Assembly: GCA_029783825.1 (NCBI GenBank)
Contig: JAREIK010002645.1
Location: 2,060,512 to 2,124,511, forward strand
DNA from: Sapria himalayana
Taxonomy: Eukaryota; Streptophyta; Magnoliopsida; Malpighiales; Rafflesiaceae
Direction of reading: 5' to 3'
Length of the DNA stretch: 64,000 nucleotides
Below the pieces are notes generated by a model. It worked only from the letters and a program-made list of their open reading frames with translations, made no database searches and was not told the origin of the DNA. Position numbers and translations under genes: made by a program. Shown in pieces: positions 22,059-33,800 of the stretch (the first letter of the stretch is position 1; every line of letters starts with the position of its first letter).

Positions 22059-22421
22059 GTCATCAAAGCGATGCAGATAAAAGGTGGAGAAGGGGCAGTC
22101 GTTGAAACCTTGTTTGGCGCTCGTACTCGTTACAGAAAGAAGTGCCAGGATGATGAAATTGCTGTTGATCAGCTGGCTGCTTTGTTTGCGGACTGTGCGA
22201 TTGTTGAAGCACAGCCTCATGAACTATCAATTATTGGTGCCGGCAGCCCGTCCACTTGGTCGGAACATTGTGGGAAGTCTATACTATCAGAAACAGGAAG
22301 GGCACAGCTCGTCTTGGATGCTTCTTCTGATGGGAGCAGCTTTATTTGTTTGCGTTGTGGCGGGCTTGTTAGTAAGGAACGGAAAGATGATCATGATGCT
22401 CACTGGTGCAGCCGACTCTGA
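22059..22421 (+). CDS. Exon 2 of the two-exon gene, with C-terminal zinc-finger-like motif
   Basis: Continues exon 1 in phase 0 after acceptor ttggacag (22058) and ends with TGA at 22419-22421; it adds 120 aa (total 168). Visible parts are a helical-looking segment (VIKAMQIKGG, then QDDEIAVDQLAALFADCAIV), a variable linker rich in Ser/Gly, and a conserved-looking end GRAQLVLDASSDGSSFICL. At residues 145-165 lies C-x2-C-x11-H-x4-C (C145, C148, H160, C165; H163 is an alternative ligand). This spacing resembles C2HC/UBZ-type zinc fingers, some of which bind ubiquitin; that role is only a possibility. No signal peptide or membrane segment. The frame is intact, with base composition well above its surroundings, which argues for a living gene. 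The minus-strand frame at 22011-22220 and the frame-shifted one at 22084-22443 are shadows. Confidence 0.75.
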   Translation, partial: VIKAMQIKGGEGAVVETLFGARTRYRKKCQDDEIAVDQLAALFADCAIVEAQPHELSIIGAGSPSTWSEHCGKSILSETGRAQLVLDASSDGSSFICLRCGGLVSKERKDDHDAHWCSRL

Positions 22422-22882
22422 TGCATGGCGCTCTTTCTATTAATCTCTCTAGCTCTCTCTCTCTGATGCATTTTTTTTACTCAATTGTGATGACAGTTTC
22501 TATTTCTTGCAATAGTTGTTTTAGAATGATTATGTTGAACAGACATGGTAGCTCTACATTTTCTTTTGTATAGCTACTGTCTCTGGTGGATTGTGTTCTT
22601 TGGAGAAATGATTTTTTTTGTGCAAAATTTAAGTATTTTCTGCTTATGTTACTTTTTTTTCTAAGTTTAGATTTAGGATTTTGAGATCAGTAGGAGAGAC
22701 GAATTTGCACTAATGGAGTTCATGTTCATTCTTATATGTCCGTACTCTCCTAATACACCTCTTTCCCACCCTATTTATTTTACTCTCTCTATTCTCTTTA
22801 TTCCTCTCCCCCCTCTCTCCCTCATCCTCTTGCTCACTCTCTCACTTTTTCCTCTCTCTCTCTCTCTATATCTCTCCCTCTC
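22422..22882 (+). other. Probable 3' UTR / flank with CT-rich microsatellite
   Basis: Follows the stop with CTCTCT (22443-22464), T-rich sequence and unique-looking DNA to about 22730. From about 22740 to 22882 the strand is almost pure pyrimidine with CTCTCT tracts. No polyadenylation signal could be chosen with confidence. Confidence 0.45.
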
Positions 22883-23230
22883 TAGAGGTGTAAGTGTGGC
22901 AGGCGGCCTGGGCACGACATGAGATGACCTAATTTGGCCATTTTAGGCCTGACCTGACACATTTCAGTATCAATCCTCGTCCTAGATCTTGTTGACCTGA
23001 GGCATGGTTCATGCCATACTGTGCCAAAGCTGGTGATGCACAAGGATGACAATTTGCCTCAACCCAGACCTGCTTTGTCTGTACCTGACCTGAATGGTGC
23101 AGCGATTCCCTACCCTAATGGGTTGGCATGGTGGGGACAGGGCTAATAAAAACAATTTGCCTCGTGTTTAGGTCAGGGTGGGTACAAGGAGAACAATCCC
23201 CTACCTCGATCCCCACCCTCCCCTGCCTCA
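22883..23230. repeat. hAT-like non-autonomous fragments, two kinds
   Basis: tagaggtgt at 22883 inside the CT tract starts a GC-richer block with GGCACGACA and GGCCTGACC words typical of the TAGAGGTGTC family ends, but its right end is missing. From about 23043 a different block begins with ggatgacaatttgcctc and ends in ccccaccctcccctgcctc (about 23230); it resembles common plant hAT MITEs starting GGGATGGCAA-GGGGCGGG. No coding capacity. Confidence 0.5.
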
Positions 23231-24236
23231 TAAATGATAAATGATATAAATGCATGACATAAATCTTTTTATAGTATGATAAATAACATACTCATAAATG
23301 ATAAGTTTGATAAAGAACATGCTCATACTCTATAATAAGAAGTGAAAACATTTCTAATTTTAATGCATGACATAAATCTAGGTGTTGAAATCAAAGGTTG
23401 AGATAATTTTAATCATTATAAGTATGATACTCATAAAGTATTTGCATGAATGTACTTATAACCAATCTATTGCATATATTCTAGAATAACTAATCTCAAA
23501 TAATTTGGGGATTATGTAGAATTTTTAACCTAAGAGTTTCACTATAGTGTGTGAGTCGTGTTAGTGATGATATACAGTTATAAGTAATTCTTGGGGCACA
23601 TGTTAGAATAGGTGACCTAGTTGGTGGTGACAATCATGTAAGTTAAAATCTCTTAGATGATTTCTGTATATGAGATAAATAAAAGATATATGTTAATTGT
23701 CATGGGTATAACATTTACAAAGTTGAATATAAAAATATATTTATTATCATATTATATTACATCTTTAAGGTAATATAGGTCAAAGAATGGGATTTCATAT
23801 TCAAAATAATTATCAATTGTAGTTAATAAATTATCTAAATGAATAGATGTGTTGATAATTAATGAATGAAATAACATGTTGCTTTAGTGGTACAATACTA
23901 AGAGAACAACTTCGAGTAAAATATCCGTGGTAGTAACAGTCTAAGTATGATATCCACAACATATACCATGTGATAACTAGGTATTTTCATACTAATCTAT
24001 ATTTTGTTCAAACATAATATTGATCAAATACTAGAGAATTATCTCCACACACAAAGGAAGTGAGTCAACCGTAGAATCTTGATATATTGCTGAAATATTA
24101 AATTTGTTGATTCAATTCGAGCAATAGTTGTTTCATTTTTAACTAGAAATATGAACTCAATCATTGTGGGATTGATATATGGATTAATATCAATTTTGCA
24201 ATTTGTATAACCTATACACTATATGGACTTAACAAG
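23231..24236 (+). repeat. Probable LTR of a Ty3/gypsy (Tat/Athila-like) element
   Basis: AT-rich, non-coding, ending in a segment (gtgggattgatatatgg...aatttgtataacctatac, about 24157-24212) that directly precedes a tRNA-Asp-like primer-binding site at 24236. The same ending and upstream words recur at about 43245-43650 in the same orientation, so this is a repeated LTR. Left boundary not determined. Confidence 0.5.
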
Positions 24237-24257
24237 TTTTTGGCACCATCACTAAGA
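24236..24257 (+). other. Retrotransposon primer-binding site (tRNA-Asp-like)
   Basis: ttttggcaccatcactaaga (from 24236) is a decayed form of TTTTGGCGCCGTTGCCGGGGA, the primer-binding and leader sequence typical of plant Tat/Athila gypsy elements. Mismatches fall at CpG and G positions, as expected for C-to-T decay. Confidence 0.5.
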
Positions 24258-24840
24258 ACTCAACCAGAAAAGATATATTAGGTGGAAAGATTATTTGAAG
24301 AGAAAGAAAAAGGAATGCATATTCAAATAGGAGTAAGGGGATCCATTGTGTGAAATACATCTCAACAAGAATAAGTGCACATTTGTGATTCCCAAGAAAA
24401 GTTCAATGATTAGATTATAAAGATTTTGGAAGATATAATAAAGAGAGTTGAGACCCGGGTAATCAGATGCACTAAAAAATTTGGTTTGCTATACGAGTCT
24501 ATTGTGAGTAAGTAGAAAACAATAATAAAGGGTCAAAATAAAGAGATAGAGATTAACATGCATTATAATGAGAAATAGTGGATCAACAATTTAAATAAGT
24601 ACAATGAGAACTATAAATATATATATTTTACACTAAGCTCCTTAGAGGATTCACTCAACTTAATTGAGAGATGACAAGATACATCATACATTATGCAGTA
24701 TGATCGTGAAGATGGTGAAATAGGCAACGAGAAATAAGAGATATTCAGACAAACCTTCCATATTCATGCAAAAGTTGAGTTCTCCAAAGCATAATTCCAA
24801 GTGAAAGGTTTGGATGCCTAGGGGTGGATCACACCATCAA
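24258..24840 (+). other. Degraded retrotransposon leader / gag region
   Basis: Follows the primer-binding site. AT-rich and stop-filled; I could not recognise a Gag motif. Probably internal sequence of the same decayed gypsy element. Confidence 0.35.
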
Positions 24841-25850
24841 CTTTCTTCTCTACATTAATATATTATGAATCTGAATGGACTGAATTTTAGTATGAGTTTT
24901 TTGATACTTAATGTACTGAATTTTTTGGGTTGTTTTATAGTGTTTTGATGATGTGTTTATTGTAATATTGAGCATATAGAAGGATTTCACTAAATGATAA
25001 TTTTGATGAAAAATCAAAAAAAGTTATTTGTGAACTTGGGTAAAAATAAATGAATACTAGGAAAGTTGGATGTGATTTGAATATGATTTGTGAACTTGGT
25101 GGAAAGTTAATTTGGAAGGTTAAAAATCAAATAGTTATTAATGATATTTTTAATATCATGACTTGGTTATACTAGCACAAGCCTATCAATCAGTTACCAT
25201 AGACATTCTTAGTCATAATTCTACAAAATACGTCTTGGTCAATTTTGCACACCATGACTCTATCACCTAGTTGTCATAACTTTTTTATTGTGTAGAAATT
25301 TTTTTTATTGTCCTAACATTATCTTGGAGTCATGGCACATAAGTACTAAAATACAATTTTGTCTGCCTCATATATTTTCACATCATGGTATTTTAGTACC
25401 ATGGTGGTTACAAAAGTAACTATATTTTTCACAGACATGACTTATTAATTATATAGTCAAAATCATATAACATCAAATGATTTTTAGTTATTAAATACAT
25501 TTATACCTAAACTTTTTATTTTATAGAGAAATACCCTTAGACACAATATTCTTATTATCATGACTTTGTATTTCAAAAAAACAAATATTTTAATCATAAT
25601 ATTTTTGCTACCATAACTTTGTGCTTTAGAGAAATTATTTATTAGTTGTGACATTTTTGCCATTGTGACTATTAGTTCAAAAAAATAATTATCTCACTCA
25701 TAATAATCTCTACCATTGTGATTTTGAATTTTAGAGAAGAATTACTTCACTCATGACATTCCTTGATGCCATGACTTTTGCACATAAGATGAGATTCAAA
25801 GAGATGTATGTTGTGATTTTGTTACAATGCCTAATGTTTAGGTTAGGTAC
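24841..25850. repeat. Degenerate tandem repeat region around 'catgactt' words
   Basis: From about 25140 the sequence is a series of diverged units of about 60-80 bp, each with a tcatgact/ccataact word followed by ttgt-tttagagaa (for example near 25558, 25610, 25650, 25715, 25770). The same arrangement occurs at 41890-42600. Retrotransposon LTR origin is likely but not proven. No gene. Confidence 0.5.
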
Positions 25851-26439
25851 ATCCAAAAAGTTAGTTGGGTGAGAGTCTTTCTTCCAACATTATTATGCAC
25901 GTATATAAGTTATACAAGTAATAAAATAGATATTTCATCAAGATATTAATATAATAGGTATTATACATATAGTTTGTTTAGTTAATAATAATCCACTACT
26001 ACTCTAGTAGCCAAGACAAATAGGATTTTTAGTGTGAATCATAAATGCTAGTGTTAGTTCATATTATTATGTATGATGACATTCATAAATGGTCTGGTTG
26101 TGATGCTCAGTCACAGAATAAAGGTTGAATTATTGTTGAATGATCTCTTGCCCTACTAGCATACAAAGTGTTTATCAATCATTAAACCTTTCCCAATGAT
26201 GGTCCACTCATATTTATCAATCATATCTCCTTGATACTCATATTTAACCACCCTTAATAGTTGTTTTGAATATGTAATTTTATCCTCTAACCTCTTATAT
26301 CTTTTCAAAGAGAGTTGTATGGTAAAAAAAAATTTGCATTTTTACCTTTATTAATTATATACCCACACAATTAATATATACTTTTCCTCATATATTATCG
26401 ATGGTAACTATATGCTCGAAAATAACTCATAGGACTGTC
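25851..26439. other. Spacer without recognisable features
   Basis: AT-rich sequence with no coding frame, RNA gene or clear repeat ends. Probably transposon debris. Confidence 0.4.
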
Positions 26440-27240
26440 ATCACCATTCGTGTCACTTTCATTCGTGCGTGTTGCATGGATTACCTATTATCATCCCCAA
26501 CTATGATAGGTGACTCATACACTAAAGGTGAAATCCTTAATAATATTTGATTTAACATCCAATATAAATTGAGGGTCAGTTCCTACAAGACATGCATAAT
26601 AAATTAGCCTATATGAATATTTGTGCTTCCAAATTCATAAGCATCATACTCACAATAATTAAATTTATCTCCATTTTGAGTTTTAGCTTATGAGTTTGTC
26701 TAATGCATCATAGTTGAAAAAGATGTCACTTTATTTCAATCATCATGCATGCCCGCATGAGTATGTTTCATGGCTTATCTATCATTGTCTGCCACTCCAA
26801 TCATGCATAAACTTACTAATAGCTAAAACTTTAATCTCAATTCTATTTAACTACCAATCCATCCATAACTAAACCAAATTATAACAAACTACAACATATA
26901 TTTATAATAAGAAACATCCATTACATAACACATTACACCATCCTAGATTCACAATTTAGCTTGATATTAGAGAGAATAACATATAAGACAAGTAGAAATT
27001 TATCTCATACAAATTTGACTACTCAATTATAACCCTCATAAGAATCTAGGATTCAAAACCCTAAATCATTTAAAATTCAATCATTTGTGCCTTGATTTAT
27101 CACTAAAAGTAGGTCATAATGCATGCCCTCCTTCTAGGATTTATGCTTGTGCCTTGTATCATCCTTATTGCTCATGAATTATCCCAAAAATAGAGTTGGA
27201 GATGTAGGCTTTAATGTTCTATGTGCTTCTCATGAATTTC
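26440..27240. repeat. Tandem duplication, unit 1 (~0.8 kb)
   Basis: Starts near cactttcattcgtgcgtgttg and ends in ggagatgtaggctttaatgttc...ctcatgaattt. Unit 2 (27241-28030) repeats it head to tail with the same order of landmarks: catccccaactatgatagg at 26493 and 27292, gagggtcagttcctac/t at 26570 and 27361, and gttggagatgtaggctttaa at 27195 and 27977. Divergence is moderate, with scattered substitutions and small indels. Frames of 60-66 aa inside are shadows. Confidence 0.85.
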
Positions 27241-28030
27241 TCATGAATTATTCCACTTTCATTCGTGCTTGTTACATGGATTACTTATTTTCATCCCCAA
27301 CTATGATAGGTGCTAAAGGCGAAACTCTTAAAAAATATTCTATTTAACATCCAATATAAATAGAGGGTCAGTTCCTATAAGACATGCATAATGGATTGGC
27401 CTATAAGAGTATTTGTTCTTTCAGGTTTATAAGCATCATACTCACAATAATAAAACTTATTTCACTTTTGAGTTTTAGCTTATGATTTTGTCTAATGCAT
27501 CATAGTTGAAAGAGATGTCACTTTATTTCAATCATCATGCATGAGTATGTTTTATGGCTTATCTATCTTTATCAACCATATCAATCATGCACAAATCTAT
27601 TAACAACTAAAATTCTAATCTCAATTCTATTTAACTACCAATCCATCCATGACCAAACCAATTTACAACAAACCAAAACATAAATTTATAATAAGAAGCA
27701 TCCATTACATAACACATTATATCAACATAGATTCATTATTTAGCTTGACATTAGAGAGAATAACATATAAGACAAGTAGAAATTTATCTCATACAAATTT
27801 GACTACTCAATTATAATCCTCATAAGAATCTAGGATCCAAAACCCTTAATCACTCAAAACTCAATCATTTGTGCCTTGATTTACCGCTAAAAGTAGGTTA
27901 GAATGTATGCCCTTCTTCTAGGGTTTATGCTTGTGCCTTGTAACACCCTTATTGCTCATAAATTATCCCAAAACAGAGTTGGAGATGTAGGCTTTAATGT
28001 TCTATGTGCTTCTCATGAATCTTTTCTTGG
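27241..28030. repeat. Tandem duplication, unit 2 (~0.8 kb)
   Basis: Second copy of the unit at 26440-27240; see the landmarks there. Similarity fades after ctcatgaatc at about 28020. On the minus strand both units contain gggtgttacaaggcaca or its relative, a TGTTACA-like start seen in some gypsy LTRs, so the units may be LTRs or LTR pieces joined by unequal recombination. Confidence 0.85.
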
Positions 28031-29703
28031 ATTCTTCAAGTTTACTTTTTATACTTATGCATCTTGTGTGAGTATCTTCTTCTAGGATTTCATTATCACA
28101 TCTTTGGCCTTTAGGTTCTGCAACATATAATCACTAAGTTTGGTACAAGTCGTGACTTTAGTCTTCTTTTCTTATTGATTATCACACTGGAAAAAGTAAT
28201 CATAGTGTATATATCATCTATAACACAAGTCGCATTACAGGGTGTGGCTATTACTTATGCATTTTACCTTTATACCCCAAAGATTGACACTGAAGAATGA
28301 CCATTGTTTTGTTTTCTTTCTTGGGCCAAGAGGAGTGCAACTTGCATTGGCTATGGCTTGAGTTTGGCTCTCTTCAATATCATATGTACAAAGGGCATGA
28401 TGACATATCAATTCCTCTACTTTAGCCTAAATATTATGTGGATTTTGTATATATAAAGTCATGAAACTAGAGGTTCCATGATTTTTAGCACTAATAGGAT
28501 ATTTAATTACTATGATATAAAATTAATATTGTATTCATGAATTTGTTATAAGATAATTTGACTGAGTTTGAGAAAGCTTTATAAGCAAAAGAATATGATG
28601 TATAGTAAAATGATTGTGTCAATAAGATTTGAGAGTCCTGGCATAAGAAGATTGAAGGTGTCACTCAAATGGTAACATATCAAATATTATGACTTGCATG
28701 ACCACCTACAACCTTTCTTATCACCATCTATATTAAGCTACACATTTCGCACTAAAAATACTAAATTTCACGACTATTAATTAAAACTCATTAAAACTTT
28801 ATTTTTATGAAATCATTTTAAATATAGTTATTTTTAGGAAAATACATTGTGATAATGATTTAAAATAGCAGGTATTGTTCAATATTTTGTATACCAAACA
28901 ATATTAGAGACACGACCACAACCAAAAGTTGTGACTCTTAGCTTAAAAGCCACACATTAGCTCGATGAGACCCTAAGATATAAAAGGAAGACTTAAGAGT
29001 TTTTTTTAAAGGAAGGAAGGGGATTTGAAATTTGAGGACAAGAGCAGGCAAAATCCTAAGTGGTGTAAATTTTAACCTTTAGTTAGGAACAAATCCAAGG
29101 TGAATGTGAGCAAGGATTGATTGGAAATAAGATTTGAAACTTAAATCATCATTAACACTATTATTGAGAACCCTTGATTCCAAAGATGAACCAGAAAATA
29201 TTTTAGTCAAAATCTTCTTTAATGTCAAGCTAAATAAGGTTTTAAACTTATTTTATTATATTTATGCATGGTGATTATAAATATATAATATTTATTTGTG
29301 GTGATATTTGAAATATTGATGGGATATAGATGTTATCTAGAACATTAATTTAGGGTTTCACATCTAACATATATTTGTGTGTTGGTATTACAATATTTTA
29401 TGCTGCTCAATTTTATCGATTAGATAATATTTCAAAAGCACATTGGCAAAGATTTTTCATCAACAAAAAGTGATAAGCATATAGGTCATTCGAGTAGTAA
29501 AGAGGACTTTTATCAAGATATCAATTTCATATGGATTGTATTGGTATTTCAGTCAATAAATAGCGAGACAATAATGTAATTGTAGAGAAGATAATTTAGG
29601 ATATTGCTAAGATTCCTAAATCTTAGGATTTGTCAATTTTCATTTGTATGATGCATATTTAAATAGTTTTGTTCATTTTGAGTTTGGATATAAAATAAAA
29701 ATT
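28031..29703. other. Retrotransposon-like debris, no gene recognised
   Basis: Mixed AT-rich sequence with occasional higher-GC patches (28290-28450, 28890-29110). No RT, integrase or Gag motif was recognised on either strand, and there are no long frames. Likely degraded internal sequence of the LTR elements around it. Confidence 0.4.
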
Positions 29704-30021
29704 AGGGCATGTTTGTTTTTTTGGCTATGTGATAAAACCAATTTGATTTTAGCATTTAGGCATTTGTTTTTTTATTTTTTACTAATTTATCACTGAATTT
29801 TTTGAAAAAATAGTTAAAATAAAAAAGTAAAAAAATTTGACTTTTTTCATTCAGAAAAAGCTTACTCTCAGACAATCAAAACTCTCACTTTGGTTTCCGC
29901 TTATCTATTTAGCATTAAGTAAAAAAAATAAATGACTTAATACTTAATGCTATTAAATACTATTTAGTATTGATCTCAAAAAAATATATATTCAATATTA
30001 AGTAAAAAACAAATGCCACCT
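29704..30021. mobile_element. ~318-bp MITE
   Basis: Begins agggcatgtttgtttttttg (29704) and ends with aaaaaacaaatgccacct (30021), which inverted reads aggtggcatttgtttttt. The two ends are thus imperfect inverted repeats. The interior is AT-rich with repeated agtaaaaaa and ttagcat/taatgc words in both orientations. The left end is close to that of the MITE at 44051-44403. No clear target duplication; superfamily not assigned. Confidence 0.6.
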
Positions 30022-30834
30022 TTGATTATTATTAGAATACTTCTTTTCTTTAATATCATAAAAGGTAGTTGTTACTATTGAGTCAATCTCAATGATGGAC
30101 TCCTTATAGTTATTCTCTCAGTATTTTATAATCAATATGTTAAGTTATCATTGCTCAAGAGTCTTTCATAAGTTCATACTTTTTAAGTAACTTATCAACA
30201 ACTCTTAATAGTTGCTTCATATATATATTCTTATTCTCAAGCTATGAGTGTCTTAAAGACTTTGAACTAATGTAGTCTTAAAAGTGTTTTCACTTTTGAC
30301 TTTATAAGTATCATATTTGTAAAATTAATATATTTTTTTTCTCAAATCTCACTAGTGAGAAATATAAGAGTAAGATCAACTCAAATAGCTACACCAACTC
30401 ATGAGTCATCCCCACTCATTAAGAATATTAGGTCATAAGTTTGGTTGACATGAAGAGACTCCTTAAAATTATAGTTTATGGTTCAAATATATTTACTATG
30501 GTAAGAGTACTATAATATTTTGAGTTCAGAGTAGGATGTATAATCATGAAAAACTGCCCTACCCAGCTTCAGCTCGAATATGATCTCTCCCTCCTCAATA
30601 GACATATTTAATAGCTCTGAAATATCAAGTATATTTTATGATTTAGAAATATCAGATGTATCATATGACTCAGAAATATTAGGTTACTATTCAATTACTC
30701 TCCCTTGATTAAACTAATCTCAAGAAGAAACTAACATCAAATCTATGCAAATAAGAATCTCTATGGAATCTCTCACATCTCTGATTGGATGACTGTCATC
30801 CACTATTTGATCCACTAGAAAATTCATATATATG
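30022..30834. other. AT-rich spacer left of the hAT element
   Basis: Contains a region (30120-30680) with repeated tctca/actcat words and a pair of related segments around 'aaatatcagatgtat' (30623 and 30645). Possibly antisense remnants of a retrotransposon, but no motif was secure. No gene. Confidence 0.4.
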
Positions 30835-30842
30835 CTACGAAC

Positions 30843-33800
30843 TAGAGGTGTCAACCGGGCCTGGCCGGGCCGGCCCGGCATGGTTCGATTGTGCCTAGGT
30901 CGGCCCGGCAAGAAAAAATCTCGTGCCCGGGTAAGGCACGCCCCGTGTCGTGCCGTGCCGAGGCCAACCGTGCCTCTTGTCGTGCCTGACCCGGCACGGT
31001 TCGGTGGCCCGTGGCATGGTACACTGGCACGGGTGCACCCGCACCCTTTGCCCTTTCCCCAAAAAAGACCCCCGAGCCGACCCGATTCCACCCCCCTCCC
31101 CCCCAACGGGCAAAAAAATAATAATAATAAAAATATTATATTGTAGTCGTTGGATCTCACCTCCAATGACTAGGGGGCAGAATCCAATGGCCCTCATGAT
31201 TCTGCCCCCTAAAAAATTAAAAAAATCGAAAAAAATCACTTTTTTTAAAAAAATATTTTCTATAATCTATAAATTCCAGCCCCTCTCTCTATAACATTTA
31301 TGTTTTTCATAAACATATATTCTCTCAAATCTTACATTTTCTCTCTCAAAAATCTTGCACCTCTCTCTCGAGACTCAGAAGTTGAGATTTCGTCATTTGA
31401 CATTTGGCCTAGTTTTTCGGGAATATCAATTTGGGTTTTGAATTTTGAGCTAGATTGTGGTGTACCGTGCATGTGATCAACCTCACTACTTGACTGGGTA
31501 ATTTAATTTAAGTTTTTTTTGTTTACTTTCTCTCTCTCTCTCTAGTCTCTCTCTCTAGACCTAAAATAGATAAATTTTAAAATAGTGTCCTGATTAAGAA
31601 AAATCCTAAAAAAATGACAAATACTAATGAAACATATTTAAATTTAAATAATGAAAATATTACACAGAGGTCTGAGGCTGCTGAAACTTTGGTTTATTCA
31701 GTCGTCACAACCCAAACTTCTAAAAATTAAAAAACTAGTACTTCTGTAGTTTGGACTCATTTTAATATAAGAAAACAAAAAAATGTTAGGGGTGAGGAAG
31801 AAGAAATGACACAGTACAAATATTGTATGAGACTTTTAACATGTAAGAGTTCGTTTGGGACTGGGCAACATAAGAGGCATGCCGAATTATGCACCAAAAA
31901 ACATGATCCATTAGATCCTAGGCAAACCTAATCATGCACTGCATTTTTTGAGACTGTATCGAGTTCAGTCTCAAAGTTTACTCCCTTCATATACTTCAGC
32001 GAGTTGGTTAGGGATGGCATGGCCAGACTTATCATATTGATGGGTCTTCCGATCAGATATTCGGAAGATCCAAGGGTTGTGCGTATCATGCAGACATATT
32101 TTCTACCTGCTTATCGTAGGATCCATAGGTCCACATCTAGGAATGACCTACTAAAATTATATAAGTTAGAAAAATAAAAAAATAATTAATGAATTAATAG
32201 CATATAGTGGAGTGGTGTCCGTGACGTCCGATATCTAGACAAGTCACGATGAATCATCTTATACATGTATCACCAGCCACTATGTAGATTCTAACTGGAT
32301 AATGAATAAAAAAAATTTAGGATTCTCTGAGATTCTTCATCCTCATGATGGCCCGGCTATTTTTGAGTGTATGATAAAAATCTTTATGAAATATAAAATT
32401 CAAAATAAAATTTTTAGTGTCACATTCGATAACGTATCTAATAATGGAGCAGCGTTTAACATGTTTGTTAGGAATATTAGAGATGCACCTTTAGGAGAGA
32501 TCTTTCATGTCAGATGTATGTGTCACGTGATTAACCTGACTATTCAAGCGGGTATGAAGGTCTGTTCCCCCGCATTGGATAATATACGTAATGCACTAAA
32601 ATATATTCGTACTCCTCGCAGACAACAAAAGTTTGGTAGTCTCTGTTTGTCTGTGAATCTTAAGAAGAAAAAATTCCAATCGAATGTGAGACATCATTGG
32701 AATTACACGTACATGATGTTGGAATCATGTGTTGGATACGAACACATGATATCCGACAACGTCAATAGTAAGAGTGACGAACTTATTATTGACGATACTT
32801 ACTAGGCTTCAAGAATTTCATTTATGAAATTTCTAAAGATTTTTTATGACACGACGAACATGTGTTCGTCGGTTTATACGCCCACGACTTGCATTTCACT
32901 CCGGTGCATATGCAACATTAGTAACATGTTTAGGAAGTATCGAGCTGACCCGAGACTTAGCCATATGGTTGCAGAGATAGAAACCAAGTACTTGAAGTAC
33001 TGGTCCACCGTTCCATCTCTTTATTGACTCATTGCATGCATGGACCCTAGGGTTAAGGTGGAAGGGGTAGAAAACACCTTGACTTACATTTCCTCGTGCA
33101 TGAACCTGGAACAGCCACCTGAAGGATTCATTCACGAGAAGTTGACTGACCTATTCACATACTACGATATTAGGTATGGCGGTGGTGGTGGTGGTGAGAC
33201 TGTGATTACGGACATGGATACCTTATTCGGAGATGATGATTTTTCCATTCAGCTAGCGAGGGGGAAACGTAGGGGTGGACCATCACATAGGAGCAAGCTT
33301 TCTCGGTACTTAGATACCGATTATTGCTCAATCCTATTACATTCTGATACTAATAATCTTGATATATTATAGTGGTGGAAATCATATGAGTCCACCTTTT
33401 CCGTGCTATCTAGGATGACACGAGAACTACTGACTCCTCCGGTGTCGAGCGTAGCATCGGAGTCTGCTTTTTCTATTGCAGTGAACGTGATTTTGGATAG
33501 GAGATCGAAATTACGTCCAGATATTGTTGAGGCATTGGCTTGTTTGAAGGATTGAGAGGATTCGAGGTTTAGCATCCATAATCGTGCTGGAGCTGGGACT
33601 GGGACTGGGACTACAACCGCATCTACTGCGATAGCAGAGAAATCGATTGCTGATGATGATGATCCATATGATATTGATTTTGATGGTGCGGTTGATGATG
33701 CTCATGATATACCAATTAACGATTAATGATGATCTACTGTTTTTTGATTTTAATGTTTTATTTTTTATTGATTGCACGCTTTATTTATACATTACGTTGA

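Noticed and set aside
30720..31294. Frames of 104-148 aa on both strands
   Set aside because: GC-rich hAT subterminal DNA; they run across the element boundary and target duplication.
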